From the NCBI RefSeq assembly GCF_000717025.1, contig NZ_JNXG01000017.1, forward strand, positions 310,001 to 374,000: DNA of 64,000 nt, read 5' to 3'. A program made the translations under genes and the position numbers. Source of the DNA: Streptomyces atroolivaceus. GTDB lineage: Bacteria > Actinomycetota > Actinomycetes > Streptomycetales > Streptomycetaceae. This document shows positions 54,387-64,000 of this stretch, piece by piece; the first letter of the stretch is position 1, and the number at the start of each line of letters is the position of its first letter. The notes below the pieces were generated by a model. It was not told the DNA's origin and ran no database searches. It saw only the letters and a program-made list of their open reading frames with translations.

Positions 54387-55574
54387 CTAGAAGGCGGAGA
54401 CTCCCGTCAGTGCGCGGCCGATGATCAGCTTCTGGATCTGGCTGGTGCCCTCGTACAGGGTCATCACCCGGGCGTCCCTGACCAGCTTGCCGACGGGGTA
54501 CTCGTCGATGTAGCCGTAGCCGCCGAACACCTGCAGGGCGTTGTTCGCGGCACGGACCGCGGCCTCGGAGGCGAAGAGCTTCGCCGTCGACGCGGCGGTG
54601 GCGAAGTCCTGTCCGCGGTCGATGAGATCGGCGACGCGCCAGGTCAGCATGCGGGCGGCGTCGACGTCCACGGAGATGTCGCTGATGAGTTCCTGGACGA
54701 GCTGGTAGCCCGCGATGGACTTGCCGAACTGCTCACGCTCGCCCGCGTAGCGCACGGCGGCGTCCAGCGCGGCCTGCGCGATGCCGACGCAGCCGGCCGC
54801 GACCGACATCCGGCCCTTGGCCAGGGCGGACATGGCGATGGAGAAGCCCTTGCCTTCCGGGCCCATGAGGGTGGAGGCGGGGACCCGGACGTCCTCCAGC
54901 ACCAGTTCGGCCGTGGCCTGGCCGCGCAGCCCCAGCTTGCCGTGGACGGTGCGCCGGGTCAGGCCGGGGGCGTCGGCGGGTACCAGGAAGGCGGAGACGC
55001 CCCGGTGACCCGGGGTGTCGTTCGTGCGGGCGAACAGCAGGACCACATCGGCCCAGGTTCCGTTGGTGATGAACATCTTGGAGCCGTTGATGACGTAGTC
55101 TCCCCCACTCTCGGCTCCGCTCGAGCGGGAGGTGCCCCCACCGTCCCGCACGGCCCTGGTGGTCAGGTTTCCGGCGTCGGAGCCGGTACCCGGCTCGGTG
55201 AGGCCGAAGCAGCCGACGGCCTCGCCCGCGGTGAGGTCCGGCAGCCACTGCCGCTTCTGCTCCTCGCTCCCCCAGGACGCGATCGTCTTGGCGACCAGGC
55301 CGAGCGAGACGGACACGATGCCCCGCACCGAGGAGTCGCCGCGGCCGAGCTCCTCGGTCACCAGGCAGTACGCGAGGTGGTCCCCGCCGGATCCGCCGTA
55401 CTCCTCCGGGATCGTCAGCCCGAGGAACCCGAGGGCACCCAGCTTCTTCACGATCGACTTGTCGACACTCTCGGCACGGTCCCACTCGACCACGTGCGGG
55501 GTGATCTCCCGCGCGACGAAGTCCTCGGCGAGCTGCCGGACGGCGTCCTGCTCCTCGCTCAGCTCCAGGTTCAT
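54387..55574 (-). CDS. Acyl-CoA dehydrogenase (module C)
   Basis: This 395-residue FAD enzyme has the flavin motif CFGLTEPGTGSDAGNL and MFITNGTWADVVLLFAR, with the catalytic-base region LYEGTSQIQKLIIGR at the C-terminus. It catalyses the first dehydrogenation of beta-oxidation on an unknown acyl-CoA. An unusual insertion of 11 codons (TSRSSGAESGG region, near residue 150) comes from a palindromic repeat at 55102-55141. The start is ATG 55574, and the in-frame GTG at 55589 is an alternative. It is divergent from the TetR gene across operator C1. Confidence 0.92.
   Translation of the reverse strand: MNLELSEEQDAVRQLAEDFVAREITPHVVEWDRAESVDKSIVKKLGALGFLGLTIPEEYGGSGGDHLAYCLVTEELGRGDSSVRGIVSVSLGLVAKTIASWGSEEQKRQWLPDLTAGEAVGCFGLTEPGTGSDAGNLTTRAVRDGGGTSRSSGAESGGDYVINGSKMFITNGTWADVVLLFARTNDTPGHRGVSAFLVPADAPGLTRRTVHGKLGLRGQATAELVLEDVRVPASTLMGPEGKGFSIAMSALAKGRMSVAAGCVGIAQAALDAAVRYAGEREQFGKSIAGYQLVQELISDISVDVDAARMLTWRVADLIDRGQDFATAASTAKLFASEAAVRAANNALQVFGGYGYIDEYPVGKLVRDARVMTLYEGTSQIQKLIIGRALTGVSAF
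55102..55141. repeat. Palindromic repeat element inserted in frame in the acyl-CoA dehydrogenase gene
   Basis: CCCCCAC occurs at 55102-55108 and again at 55135-55141, enclosing the perfect palindrome CCGCTCGAGCGG (55117-55128). The repeats are 33 bases apart start to start, an exact number of codons, so the reading frame is kept. The sequence resembles the short GC-rich palindromic repeats scattered through Streptomyces genomes, usually between genes. Confidence 0.72.
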
Positions 55575-55593
55575 CCTGCGACACCCCACTTTT

Positions 55594-55610
55594 AATTAGC
55601 ACTGCTAGTT
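55594..55610. promoter_or_regulatory. TetR-type operator C1 between the acyl-CoA dehydrogenase and TetR genes
   Basis: AATTAGCACTGCTAGTT contains the palindrome TAGCACTGCTA. Its complement agrees with operator C2 at 60798-60814 at 13 of 17 positions, and both are flanked by A/T runs. It lies in the divergent spacer, so one site can serve both genes. Confidence 0.75.
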
Positions 55611-55639
55611 TTCCGCTTGCAGGCCCTACTATGTGCCGC

Positions 55640-56314
55640 ATGGCCCGACCGCGCAAGCCCCTCCTCAGCAGAGACCGCATCGTCGAGGCGGCGGGCGTGC
55701 TCGTCGACGCCGAAGGGCTGGCCGCCGTCTCCACCCGCCGCCTCGCCGCCGAGCTGGGGGTGAGCGGACCCTCGCTCTACAACCACTTCCGGAACAAGGA
55801 CGAGATTCTCGACGCGGTCGCCGACGCCGTGTCCGCACAGGTCGACCTGTCGATGTTCGAGGAGGCCGACCCGCGCGACTGGCCCGCCGCCCTGCACGAC
55901 TGGGCCGTCTCCTACCGCGCGGCGCTCGCCGCGCACCCGCACATCGTGCCCGTGCTGGCCCAGGGGCCCGGCCGGCGTCCGGCCGGCCTGCGCGTCGCCG
56001 ACGCGGTCTTCGGCGCCATGGTCCGGGCCGGCTGGCCCCCCGCCCAGGCCACCTACATCGGCGCACTGATGCGCTACTTCATCACCGGGTCGGCGCTCGG
56101 TTCCTTCGCCCGCGGCTTCGTCGACGACGAGACGGCGTACGACCCCGCCGACTACCCCCACCTCGGCCAGGCCCACCTGCTGGCCGACCGTCGGCAGCAG
56201 GTCGACGAGGGGGCCTTCGAGACCGGGCTGCGCGCCCTGCTGGACGGCCTCACGCTCCAGTACGAGCAGACGGTCACCGGACGCACGGTTCGGCCCGCGC
56301 CGAACGGTGCCTGA
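55640..56314 (+). CDS. TetR-family regulator (module C)
   Basis: This 224-residue TetR protein opens MARPRKPLLSRDRIVEAAGVL, and its helix-turn-helix is LAAELGVSGPSLYNHFRNKDEIL (about residues 35-57). The C-terminal helical domain resembles the TetR_C groups with large ligands. TACTAT ends seven bases before ATG 55640, which makes this the likely leaderless start rather than the ATG at 55631. It probably represses the divergent acyl-CoA dehydrogenase through C1 and the aldehyde dehydrogenase genes through C2. Confidence 0.9.
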   Translation: MARPRKPLLSRDRIVEAAGVLVDAEGLAAVSTRRLAAELGVSGPSLYNHFRNKDEILDAVADAVSAQVDLSMFEEADPRDWPAALHDWAVSYRAALAAHPHIVPVLAQGPGRRPAGLRVADAVFGAMVRAGWPPAQATYIGALMRYFITGSALGSFARGFVDDETAYDPADYPHLGQAHLLADRRQQVDEGAFETGLRALLDGLTLQYEQTVTGRTVRPAPNGA

Positions 56315-56328
56315 CGCATCCTGGACGC

Positions 56329-57087
56329 ATGGCCCGTACGACACCCCGTGACCCGGCCGCGCCCCGGCTCGCCGCGCTGGCGGCCCTGCTCGCCGACGAG
56401 ACCCGCGCCTCCTTCTGCCTGGCCCTGCTCGACGGCAGGGCGTGGACGGCGGGTGAGCTGGCTCGCGCCGCCGGAGTCGCCGCCTCGACGGCCAGTGAGC
56501 ATCTGGACAGGCTGGTCGAGGGCGGGCTGCTGGCCGAGGAGCGCCAGGGCCGCCACCGCTATCTGCGGCTGGCCGACGGGCGGATCGCCCAGCTGGTCGA
56601 GGAGCTGGCCGCGCACGCCCACCCCGGCGCCCCGGTACCGCCGCGAACCCTGCGCGAGTCGAGCCTCCACCACGCACTGGCCCGTGGGCGCACCTGCTAC
56701 GACCATCTCGCCGGGCGGCTCGGCATCCGGATCACCGACGCGATGACCGAGCGCGGGCTCCTGCGGCAGGACACCGGTTTCGCGCTGACCGACGCAGGCC
56801 TGGAATGGTTCGGCGCGCTGGGTGTCCCCCTCGACACCGCCTCGCGGAGACCCCTGGCGCGGGGCTGCCTGGACTGGACCGAGCGGCGGCCGCATCTGGC
56901 GGGCACCTCGGGCGCCGCCCTGTGCCGCCACGTGCTGGACGCCGGATGGTGCGAACGGGTCGGGACGGGCAGAGCGGTCCGGACGACCTCCGCCGGACTG
57001 CGGGCCCTGTCCGAGCACCTGGGCATCGAGCCCGCGACCGTCGACACGGCCGGCGGTTCGGCGGGACCCGAAGGGTCCGCGGCCTAA
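56329..57087 (+). CDS. ArsR-like winged-helix regulator
   Basis: This 252-residue protein has an N-terminal ArsR/SmtB-type winged helix (LAALLADETRASFCLALLDGRAWTAGELARAAGVAASTASEHLDRL, about residues 15-60). A C-terminal domain with several cysteines follows (GRTCYDHLAGRLG, RGCLDW, LCRHVLDAGWCERV). The extra domain is typical of helix-turn-helix proteins paired with transporters in Streptomyces. It is co-directional with the EamA gene and ends 10 bases before it. No metal-binding site is certain. Confidence 0.85.
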   Translation: MARTTPRDPAAPRLAALAALLADETRASFCLALLDGRAWTAGELARAAGVAASTASEHLDRLVEGGLLAEERQGRHRYLRLADGRIAQLVEELAAHAHPGAPVPPRTLRESSLHHALARGRTCYDHLAGRLGIRITDAMTERGLLRQDTGFALTDAGLEWFGALGVPLDTASRRPLARGCLDWTERRPHLAGTSGAALCRHVLDAGWCERVGTGRAVRTTSAGLRALSEHLGIEPATVDTAGGSAGPEGSAA

Positions 57088-57097
57088 CGTCGTGGCC

Positions 57098-58066
57098 ATG
57101 ACGACGACACCGACAGCGCACGACACAGCGCCGGCCGCATCCGGAGGCGGCTGGCGCGCTCCCGCCGCCGCGGGCACCACGGTCATCCTGTGGGCCTCCG
57201 CATTCGTCTCCATCCGCAGCGCGGGCGAGGCGTACTCTCCCGGGGCGCTGGCGCTGGGCCGCCTCCTCGCGGGCACCCTGACGCTCGGCGCGATCCTGCT
57301 CGTGCGTCGCGAGGGGCTGCCCTCCCGGGCCGCGTGGCCGGGCGTCATCGGGTCCGGGCTCCTCTGGTTCGGGCTCTACATGGTCGTGCTCAACTGGGGT
57401 GAGCAGCAGGTCGACGCGGGAACGGCGGCCATGATCGTCAATGTCGGGCCGATCCTCATGGCGCTGCTGGGTGCCTGGCTGCTCGGGGAAGGGCTGCCGC
57501 GCCGGCTCCTGACGGGCATGGCGGTCTCGTTCGCGGGCGCCGTCGTCGTCGGTCTCTCCATGTCGGGCCACGGAAGTTCCTCGGTGCTCGGTGTGCTCCT
57601 GTGCCTGCTGGCCGCACTGGCGTACGCCGGTGGGGTGGTCATCCAGAAGCCCGCCCTGCGGCACGGATCCCCGCTCCAGATCACCACGTTCGGCTGTCTC
57701 ATCGGCACGGTCGCCTGCCTGCCGTTCACCGGCGTGCTGGTCTCCGAGGCGGCCGACGCTCCCGTTTCCGCCACCCTGAACATGATCTATCTCGGTGTGT
57801 TCCCCACGGCCCTGGCCTTCACCACCTGGGCCTACGCGCTGGCCCGGACCACCGCGGGCCGGATGGGAGCGACGACGTACGCGGTCCCCGCGGTGGTGGT
57901 GCTGATGTCCTGGCTGCTGCTCGACGAGGTGCCGGCGCCGCTCACCGTCGTGGGCGGGCTGATCTGCCTGGCCGGGGTCGCGGTCTCGCGGACCCGCGCC
58001 CGGAGCCGTGGCGCGGTCGACGGCCCGGCGGTGGCGGCGGACCCGCCCGAGGGAGGCCTCCGGTGA
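57098..58066 (+). CDS. EamA-family (DMT) transporter
   Basis: This 322-residue membrane protein has ten predicted helices in two EamA halves (the first begins TVILWASAFVSIRSAGEAY; later WAYALARTTAGRMGATTYAVP). Such proteins export metabolites or amino acids. It is preceded by its probable regulator. TAACGT ends seven bases before the ATG, so it can also be expressed from its own leaderless promoter. Confidence 0.9.
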   Translation: MTTTPTAHDTAPAASGGGWRAPAAAGTTVILWASAFVSIRSAGEAYSPGALALGRLLAGTLTLGAILLVRREGLPSRAAWPGVIGSGLLWFGLYMVVLNWGEQQVDAGTAAMIVNVGPILMALLGAWLLGEGLPRRLLTGMAVSFAGAVVVGLSMSGHGSSSVLGVLLCLLAALAYAGGVVIQKPALRHGSPLQITTFGCLIGTVACLPFTGVLVSEAADAPVSATLNMIYLGVFPTALAFTTWAYALARTTAGRMGATTYAVPAVVVLMSWLLLDEVPAPLTVVGGLICLAGVAVSRTRARSRGAVDGPAVAADPPEGGLR

Positions 58067-58175
58067 ATCCCGCCCGGCCCTGAGCAGCGCGCGTCCGCAC
58101 CGCTGCCGTACCGGGCGCCTGGGTGCCGGCCCGCCTCCCGGCGCCGGTCCGGGGCGGGGCCGCTGCGGCCGGGTG

Positions 58176-58202
58176 GCGGGGCCGTGCCCCGCACGGCCCC
58201 GC
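58176..58202. terminator. Bidirectional hairpin
   Basis: GCGGGGCCGTGC pairs perfectly with its complement across a CCC loop between the convergent EamA and alcohol dehydrogenase genes. Confidence 0.8.
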
Positions 58203-58217
58203 ACCTGCGCGCCGGCC

Positions 58218-59297
58218 CTAGAACACCACCAGCGCGCGTCCGCCCTTGCCCGCGATCATGTTGTCGAAGGCCGCCGGGATGCCGTCCAGCCCGATCCGCT
58301 CCGTCACCAGCATGGAGAGGTCGAACCGCCCTGCGCGGATGTGTTCGGCGAGCACCGGCAGGTCGCGTGCCGGGTCACTGTTCCCGTAGACGCAGCCGGT
58401 GAGGGAGCGGCCCCAGTGGAAGATCTCCAGGGCGTTGAAGGTCACCTGCTGGTCCTTGCCGCCGATGCCCACGACCGTGGTGCGGCCTCCGCGGCGGGTG
58501 GACTCCCACGCCCCGCGGATCGTGGCGGGGCGGCCCACGCACTCCACGGCGACGTCCGCGCCCTGGCCGCCGGTGAGCTTGCGGATGGCGCGCGGCGTGG
58601 TGTCGGACGCGACGACGTAGTCGGTGGCACCCGCCCGGCGGGCGAGTTCCTCCTTCTCCGGTGAGACGTCCACGGCGATGATCTTCGATGCTCCGGCGAT
58701 GCGGGCGGCCTGCAGGACGGCGAGACCGACCCCGCCGATCCCGAAGACGACGACGCTCTCGCCCTCGCGCACCCGGGCGGAGTGGTGGATCGCTCCGTAC
58801 CCGGTCAGGACAGCGCAGCCGAGCAGGGCCGCGTCGTCGAGCGGGATGCCGGCCGGGGCGGGCAGCACGCAGTTCGCGGCGACGACGGTCTCCTGGGCGA
58901 AGGCCGCGACGTTCAGGCCCGGGTGGAGTTCGGTGCCGTCGGCCGTACGGGCGTGGATGTTCGCCGCACCCTTGAGGGCGTCGGCGCAGAGCCAGACCTC
59001 ACCGATGCCGCAGTGGAAGCACGCTCCGCAGGACGGCGCCCAGTTGAGGACGACGGGGTCGCCCGCGGCGACGTGGGTGACGCCCTCGCCGACGGCGCGG
59101 ACCGTACCGGCGCCCTCGTGGCCGAGGACGGCGGGGACGGGCAACCGCATGGTGCCGTTGGACAGGGACAGGTCGGAGTGACAGACACCGGCGGCGGCGA
59201 GAGAGACGCTCACCTGGCCGGGGCCCGGCTCCGGGAGTTCGATGTCGGTGATCTCCAGCGGAGCTCCGACGGCGGGAAGTACAGCGGCGCGGACCAC
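58218..59297 (-). CDS. Zinc-dependent alcohol dehydrogenase (module C)
   Basis: This 359-residue NAD-dependent medium-chain dehydrogenase has catalytic-zinc residues in GVCHSDLS and GHEGAG, structural-zinc cysteines in CGACFHCGIGEVWLC and the nucleotide motif FGIGGVGLAVL. It resembles the class III/long-chain alcohol dehydrogenase branch. It follows an aldehyde dehydrogenase gene by 31 bases in the same operon and likely supplies its aldehyde substrate. The start is GTG with GAGGAG upstream. Confidence 0.92.
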   Translation of the reverse strand: MVRAAVLPAVGAPLEITDIELPEPGPGQVSVSLAAAGVCHSDLSLSNGTMRLPVPAVLGHEGAGTVRAVGEGVTHVAAGDPVVLNWAPSCGACFHCGIGEVWLCADALKGAANIHARTADGTELHPGLNVAAFAQETVVAANCVLPAPAGIPLDDAALLGCAVLTGYGAIHHSARVREGESVVVFGIGGVGLAVLQAARIAGASKIIAVDVSPEKEELARRAGATDYVVASDTTPRAIRKLTGGQGADVAVECVGRPATIRGAWESTRRGGRTTVVGIGGKDQQVTFNALEIFHWGRSLTGCVYGNSDPARDLPVLAEHIRAGRFDLSMLVTERIGLDGIPAAFDNMIAGKGGRALVVF

Positions 59298-59328
59298 GAA
59301 CAGACTCCTCGGTGGATCGGCGTGGGGA

Positions 59329-60723
<1,395 letters not shown>

Positions 60724-60797
60724 GGCTGTTCCTCCCGGGCTCGCTGTGCCTGCCGCCGAAGCCGTGCGTCGTACGGACGGATGCCGTCCCGGCCCCA

Positions 60798-60814
60798 AAC
60801 TAGCGCTGTTAGTT
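60798..60814 (-). promoter_or_regulatory. TetR-type operator C2 upstream of the aldehyde dehydrogenase operon
   Basis: AACTAGCGCTGTTAGTT is a partial palindrome matching the reverse complement of C1 (AACTAGCAGTGCTAATT) at 13 of 17 positions. It sits in the 227-base spacer (60724-60950) between the aldehyde dehydrogenase start and the MFS gene stop, in which nothing else is recognised. Confidence 0.74.
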
Positions 60815-60950
60815 TTTCGGCGCCAGGGAACCGCTGGAGACACAGGTCACGCACGGCCGGTGCCACACTCGCACGCCGGGGCGGGGAATGCCCCGGGCAG
60901 GGGCGGTCACTGCGCGCGCGGTGGCCGGGGAGCGCCGCCGTCCGGCCGCG

Positions 60951-62213
60951 TCAGGTGGAGTTCCGCCTGGCGCGAGGGCGTTCGCGCCGGGGTGTGCGTG
61001 CCGCGGGCGCCGGTCCGGCACCCGCCGTCCCGGCCCCGGCTCCGCCGCCCCTGAGTCCGAGCCCCGCCGCCCCCACGAGCAGGACCCCCAGCATCACGAA
61101 CGGCGCGCCGGTGCCCGCGACTCCCGCGGTCAGTCCTGCCGAGGCGGGGGCCGCGACCTGGCCGAGCCGGTTGCCGGTGAGCCTGAGGGCGAGGGCGGTG
61201 GAGCGGGCCGCCGCGGGGGCCGCCTGGACGACGGTGGTCATCGACAGCGGTTGGCCGAACCCCAGGCAGAAGCCCAGCACGGCGAGCATCACGGCGAGCC
61301 CCCACACCGGGACGGGCAGGGCGACGGCCGCACAGAGGAGGCCGCCGAGCAGACAGGTCGTGGAGAGCAGAGCGGCTCGGCCGACGATGCGCAGCACGGG
61401 TGACATGACGAGCCGGCAGGCGATGGTCGCGGCGGCCCGCAGGCTGAGCAGCAGGCCGACGGTGGCGGGTGGGATGCCCCGGTCCTCGCCGACCACCGGC
61501 AGGTAGGCGGTGAGGATGTCGGTGGCGCTGAGCACGGCGAGGCTGATGAAGATGCCGGCCGGGACTCCCCGGGCGCGCAGGATGCTGCCCACCGGCACCT
61601 TCTCGGCTGCCTGCCGGTGCGCACCAGGGGTCCTGGGGTGCTCGATGCGCCACAGCGAGGTGAAGGAGACGGCGGCGACGGCCGCCGAGACGAGCAGGGC
61701 GAGGGTGCTCGTACGGGCCATCTCGCCGTCCTGCTCGGAGATGAGGTAGCCCGCGGCGATCGGTCCGACGAGCTGGCCGAGGGAGGCGCCGATGGTGAAG
61801 TGGCCGAAATTGCGGTCCTGCTCGGCGGGCGGCGACTGCCGGGCGACGAGCGACTGGGCGCCGATCACGAAGCAGAGGTGGCCGAGACCCATGAGCCCGC
61901 TCCAGGCGGCCAGCACCGGGAGGGAGCCCGAGGTGCCGCTGAGCGCGCAGCCGCCGCCGATCAGGACGACCCCGACGGGCAGCAGCGGTGCGCAGCGGCC
62001 GTGATCGGTCCGCCGGCCCAGCGGTACGGCGGCGAAGAGCGGCAGCAGCGCGTACACACCGGCTATGACACCGATCGCGCGCTCGTCGGCACCCAGCGAG
62101 AGAGCCCGGTAGGAGACGGCTGGCCGCGCCATCGACACCGCCCCCTGCGCGAAGGCGAAGGCGATGACGAGGCGCAGCAGCCAGCCCCTGCCGGGCCGTG
62201 GTTCCGGAGGCAT
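60951..62213 (-). CDS. MFS transporter
   Basis: This 420-residue membrane protein of the major facilitator superfamily has 12 predicted helices, the loop-2 motif GRRTDHGR and a GNRLGQ segment after helix 10. The C-terminal tail is Ala/Arg-rich. The substrate is unknown. The ATG shares one base with the CitMHS stop (TGATG), so the two transporters are translationally coupled, which suggests a joint physiological role. Confidence 0.88.
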   Translation of the reverse strand: MPPEPRPGRGWLLRLVIAFAFAQGAVSMARPAVSYRALSLGADERAIGVIAGVYALLPLFAAVPLGRRTDHGRCAPLLPVGVVLIGGGCALSGTSGSLPVLAAWSGLMGLGHLCFVIGAQSLVARQSPPAEQDRNFGHFTIGASLGQLVGPIAAGYLISEQDGEMARTSTLALLVSAAVAAVSFTSLWRIEHPRTPGAHRQAAEKVPVGSILRARGVPAGIFISLAVLSATDILTAYLPVVGEDRGIPPATVGLLLSLRAAATIACRLVMSPVLRIVGRAALLSTTCLLGGLLCAAVALPVPVWGLAVMLAVLGFCLGFGQPLSMTTVVQAAPAAARSTALALRLTGNRLGQVAAPASAGLTAGVAGTGAPFVMLGVLLVGAAGLGLRGGGAGAGTAGAGPAPAARTPRRERPRARRNST

Positions 62214-63634
62214 CAGATGATTCCGAAGAGGATCCCGGCGCCGAGGACCACCAGGGAGGTGAGCACGGCCCACTTGACCGTGAAGCGGGTGTGGTCGCCG
62301 AACTCGACCTTGGCCATGCCGACCAGGACGTAGACGGCGGGCACGAGCGGGGACGACATGTGCAGCGGCTGCCCCACGATGGAGGCACGCGCGATCTCCA
62401 GGGGGGAGACGCCGTGGGCGGCGCCGGCCTCGGCGAGCACGGGCAGCACTCCGAAGTAGAAGCCGTCGTTGGACATGAAGTAGGTGAGGGGGAGGCTCAG
62501 CAGGCCGGTGACGAGGGCCATGTGCGGACCCATCGCCTCGGGAATCGCCCCGACGAGCCAGTCCGCCATGTGTTCGACCATGCCGGTGCCGGTGAGTACG
62601 CCGGTGAAGACGGCTGCGGCGAAGACCATGCCGGAGACGTTGAGCACGTTGTCGGCGTGGGCCGCGATCCTGGCCCGCTGGTCGGGCATGTGGGGGAAGT
62701 TGACGGTGAGGGCGAGGGCCGCGCCGAGCAGGAAGAGCACCGGGATCGGCATGAGTTCCATGATCATGGCGGTCAGCAGGGCGATGGTGAGGCCGGCGTT
62801 GAACCAGTACAGCCGGGGACGCAGCGTCGGCCTGTCGGGGTCGAGCCCCTTGAACTCCTCCTCCGCGTCACCGTCCTGCGCGTCGCCGTCCTCGGCGGCG
62901 TCCGCACCGCCCGCACCACCGGCGCCGGCACCCTTCGGGCCCTTCGTGAGCCTGTCACCGCCGCCCGCACCGACGAGCACGGTCTCGGGCTCGGTCACCA
63001 GCACCTCGTCGAGGGTGAGCACGCCGAGCCGCTTGCGCTCACGGCGGCCCAGGACGCAGGCGAGGAGGATGACGGCGAGCAGTCCGACGGCCAGGGCCGG
63101 GATCATCGGGACGAAGATGTCGGCCGCGTCCACCTTGAGCGCGGTGGCCGCCCGGGCGGTGGGACCGCCCCAGGGCAGGGTGTTCATGACCCCGTTCGCG
63201 GTGGCCGCGACACCGGTCATGACGACCAGGCTCATCTTCAGCCGCTTGTAGAGCGGATACATCGCCGAGACGGTGATCATGAAGGTGGTGGAACCGTCGC
63301 CGTCCAGCGAGACGATCGCGGCGAGCAGGGCCGTACCGATGACGATCCGCATCGGGTCGGCCTTGCAGAAACGCAGGATGGCCCGGACGATCGGGTCGAA
63401 GAGACCGACGTCGATCATCACGCCGAAGTAGACGATGGCGAACATGAGCATCGCCGCGGTCGGCGCGAGGGTGCCGACCCCTTCGATGACGTAGTCACCG
63501 AGGTTCGCGCCCTGTCCGACGGCCACGCAGAACAGGGCGGGGATCAGGACCAGCGCCGCGATCGGCGACATCTTCTTCGTCATGATCAGGACCAGGAAGG
63601 TCGCGATCATGGCGAAGCCGAGGATTGTCAACAT
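62213..63634 (-). CDS. CitMHS-family citrate-metal:proton symporter
   Basis: This 473-residue membrane protein of the CitM/CitH family imports citrate complexed with Mg2+ or Ca2+-type cations. It has about 12 helices, with the motifs VSLDGDGSTTFMITVSAMYP and NGVMNTLPWGGPTARA and the terminal half FMSNDGFYFGVLPVLAEAG. A long Gly/Ala/Asp/Glu-rich loop (about residues 215-260) is larger than usual. Upstream lies a paired inverted repeat. Confidence 0.92.
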   Translation of the reverse strand: MLTILGFAMIATFLVLIMTKKMSPIAALVLIPALFCVAVGQGANLGDYVIEGVGTLAPTAAMLMFAIVYFGVMIDVGLFDPIVRAILRFCKADPMRIVIGTALLAAIVSLDGDGSTTFMITVSAMYPLYKRLKMSLVVMTGVAATANGVMNTLPWGGPTARAATALKVDAADIFVPMIPALAVGLLAVILLACVLGRRERKRLGVLTLDEVLVTEPETVLVGAGGGDRLTKGPKGAGAGGAGGADAAEDGDAQDGDAEEEFKGLDPDRPTLRPRLYWFNAGLTIALLTAMIMELMPIPVLFLLGAALALTVNFPHMPDQRARIAAHADNVLNVSGMVFAAAVFTGVLTGTGMVEHMADWLVGAIPEAMGPHMALVTGLLSLPLTYFMSNDGFYFGVLPVLAEAGAAHGVSPLEIARASIVGQPLHMSSPLVPAVYVLVGMAKVEFGDHTRFTVKWAVLTSLVVLGAGILFGII

Positions 63635-63642
63635 ATGGGATA

Positions 63643-63695
63643 CCTAACGTTCACCTTTGAACTTCACCGGTGCCGGCGGTCCGGACGACGTTAGG
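63643..63695. promoter_or_regulatory. Inverted repeat upstream of the citrate transporter
   Basis: CCTAACGT at 63643-63650 and ACGTTAGG at 63688-63695 are perfect inverted arms 37 bases apart. A further GTTAAC lies at about 63710. It is a possible operator or loop-forming site for the citrate transporter promoter. No two-component regulator gene is adjacent in the window. Confidence 0.45.
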
Positions 63696-63754
63696 GGCCC
63701 CGAAGCAGCGTTAACAAGATGTTGACGTGTGAGCAATACGAGCAAAACCCCAGG

Positions 63755-64000
63755 TCAGCGAGTCGGTGTTACGGAGACAGGGACGGCGTTGAGCACCGCG
63801 GTACCGGACAGCGGGTCCAGGAGGGTGCCGTCCAGGAGCTGGTTCACGTTGACGCCGGGCTCCGCCCCGGCGACCGACATGCGGGTGCCCGGGCGGCTGT
63901 GGCCCCATCCGTGCGGGAGGCTCACGACCCCGGGCCGCACGGAGTCGGTGATCTCGGCGGGCGCGTCGACCTCACCGCCCGCCGCGGTGATCCGGGCCGT
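63755..64000 (-). CDS. Molybdopterin-dependent oxidoreductase, C-terminal end only
   Basis: The visible 81 codons read as the molybdopterin dinucleotide-binding C-terminal domain of a DMSO reductase/formate dehydrogenase-type enzyme: ITAAGGEVDAPAEITDSVRPGVVSLPHGWGHS, then NVNQLLDGTLLDPLSGTAVLNAVPVSV, ending PTR. The start and active site lie beyond the window, so the substrate cannot be told. The closing stop is at 63755. Confidence 0.8.
   Translation of the reverse strand, partial: TARITAAGGEVDAPAEITDSVRPGVVSLPHGWGHSRPGTRMSVAGAEPGVNVNQLLDGTLLDPLSGTAVLNAVPVSVTPTR

Overview
The window is chromosomal DNA of very high G+C content with the signature of a Streptomyces. It carries two chaplin genes (chpC and chpH type), mycothiol genes (mshC and an S-(hydroxymethyl)mycothiol dehydrogenase), an actinobacterial SoxR, an F420-type LLM oxidoreductase and many secreted Tat/Sec enzymes. 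Several genes also appear to start without a leader. Gene content and order resemble the Streptomyces coelicolor region from mshC (SCO1663) through chpC/chpH (SCO1674/1675), the gluconate operon (SCO1678 onward) and soxR (SCO1697). No phage, transposase, CRISPR array or large biosynthetic cluster was seen.

Layout. 1-2.0 kb: an L-fuconate dehydratase and a short-chain dehydrogenase (cut by the window edge), translationally coupled, behind a promoter with an inverted-repeat operator. 2.1-8.7 kb: a PAC2 protein, then a conserved leftward block (histidine phosphatase, DUF3090, kinase-like SCO1664 family, mshC), corA and a ferritin-like protein. 9-13.4 kb: an LLM oxidoreductase, and an aldo/keto reductase overlapping a RecD2-like protein that has lost its ATPase motifs. 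13.4-17.3 kb: small conserved proteins, the chaplin pair, an M20 peptidase and tRNA-Leu(GAG). 17.3-23.7 kb: a plant cell-wall polysaccharide locus (GH51, two GH43 enzymes, a rhamnogalacturonan-acetylesterase-like enzyme) with three copies of one operator. 23.7-26.4 kb: a pseudouridine synthase and a formaldehyde-detoxification pair. 26.5-29.3 kb: gntR, gntK and gntP. 29.3-38.7 kb: transporters, a flavoprotein, a chain of overlapping small genes, oxidoreductases and an HxlR regulator.

38.7-62 kb is dominated by acyl-CoA and aldehyde metabolism in three modules. Each has a TetR regulator and its own pair of matching operators: (A) phosphotransferase plus acyl-CoA dehydrogenase at 38.8-41.1 kb, with SDR, acyl-CoA ligase and TetR at 43.5-46.6 kb; (B) a MaoC hydratase and a TetR at 52.4-53.7 kb; (C) acyl-CoA dehydrogenase and TetR at 54.4-56.3 kb, with aldehyde and alcohol dehydrogenases at 58.2-60.7 kb. 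Between them lie a secreted M28 aminopeptidase, a NamZ-like DUF1343 protein, a penicillin acylase and soxR. The right end holds an MFS transporter coupled to a CitMHS citrate transporter, and the C-terminus of a molybdopterin oxidoreductase.

Most convergent gene pairs are separated by strong perfect hairpins. All family assignments come from reading the translated sequence and from family knowledge. No database search was run.
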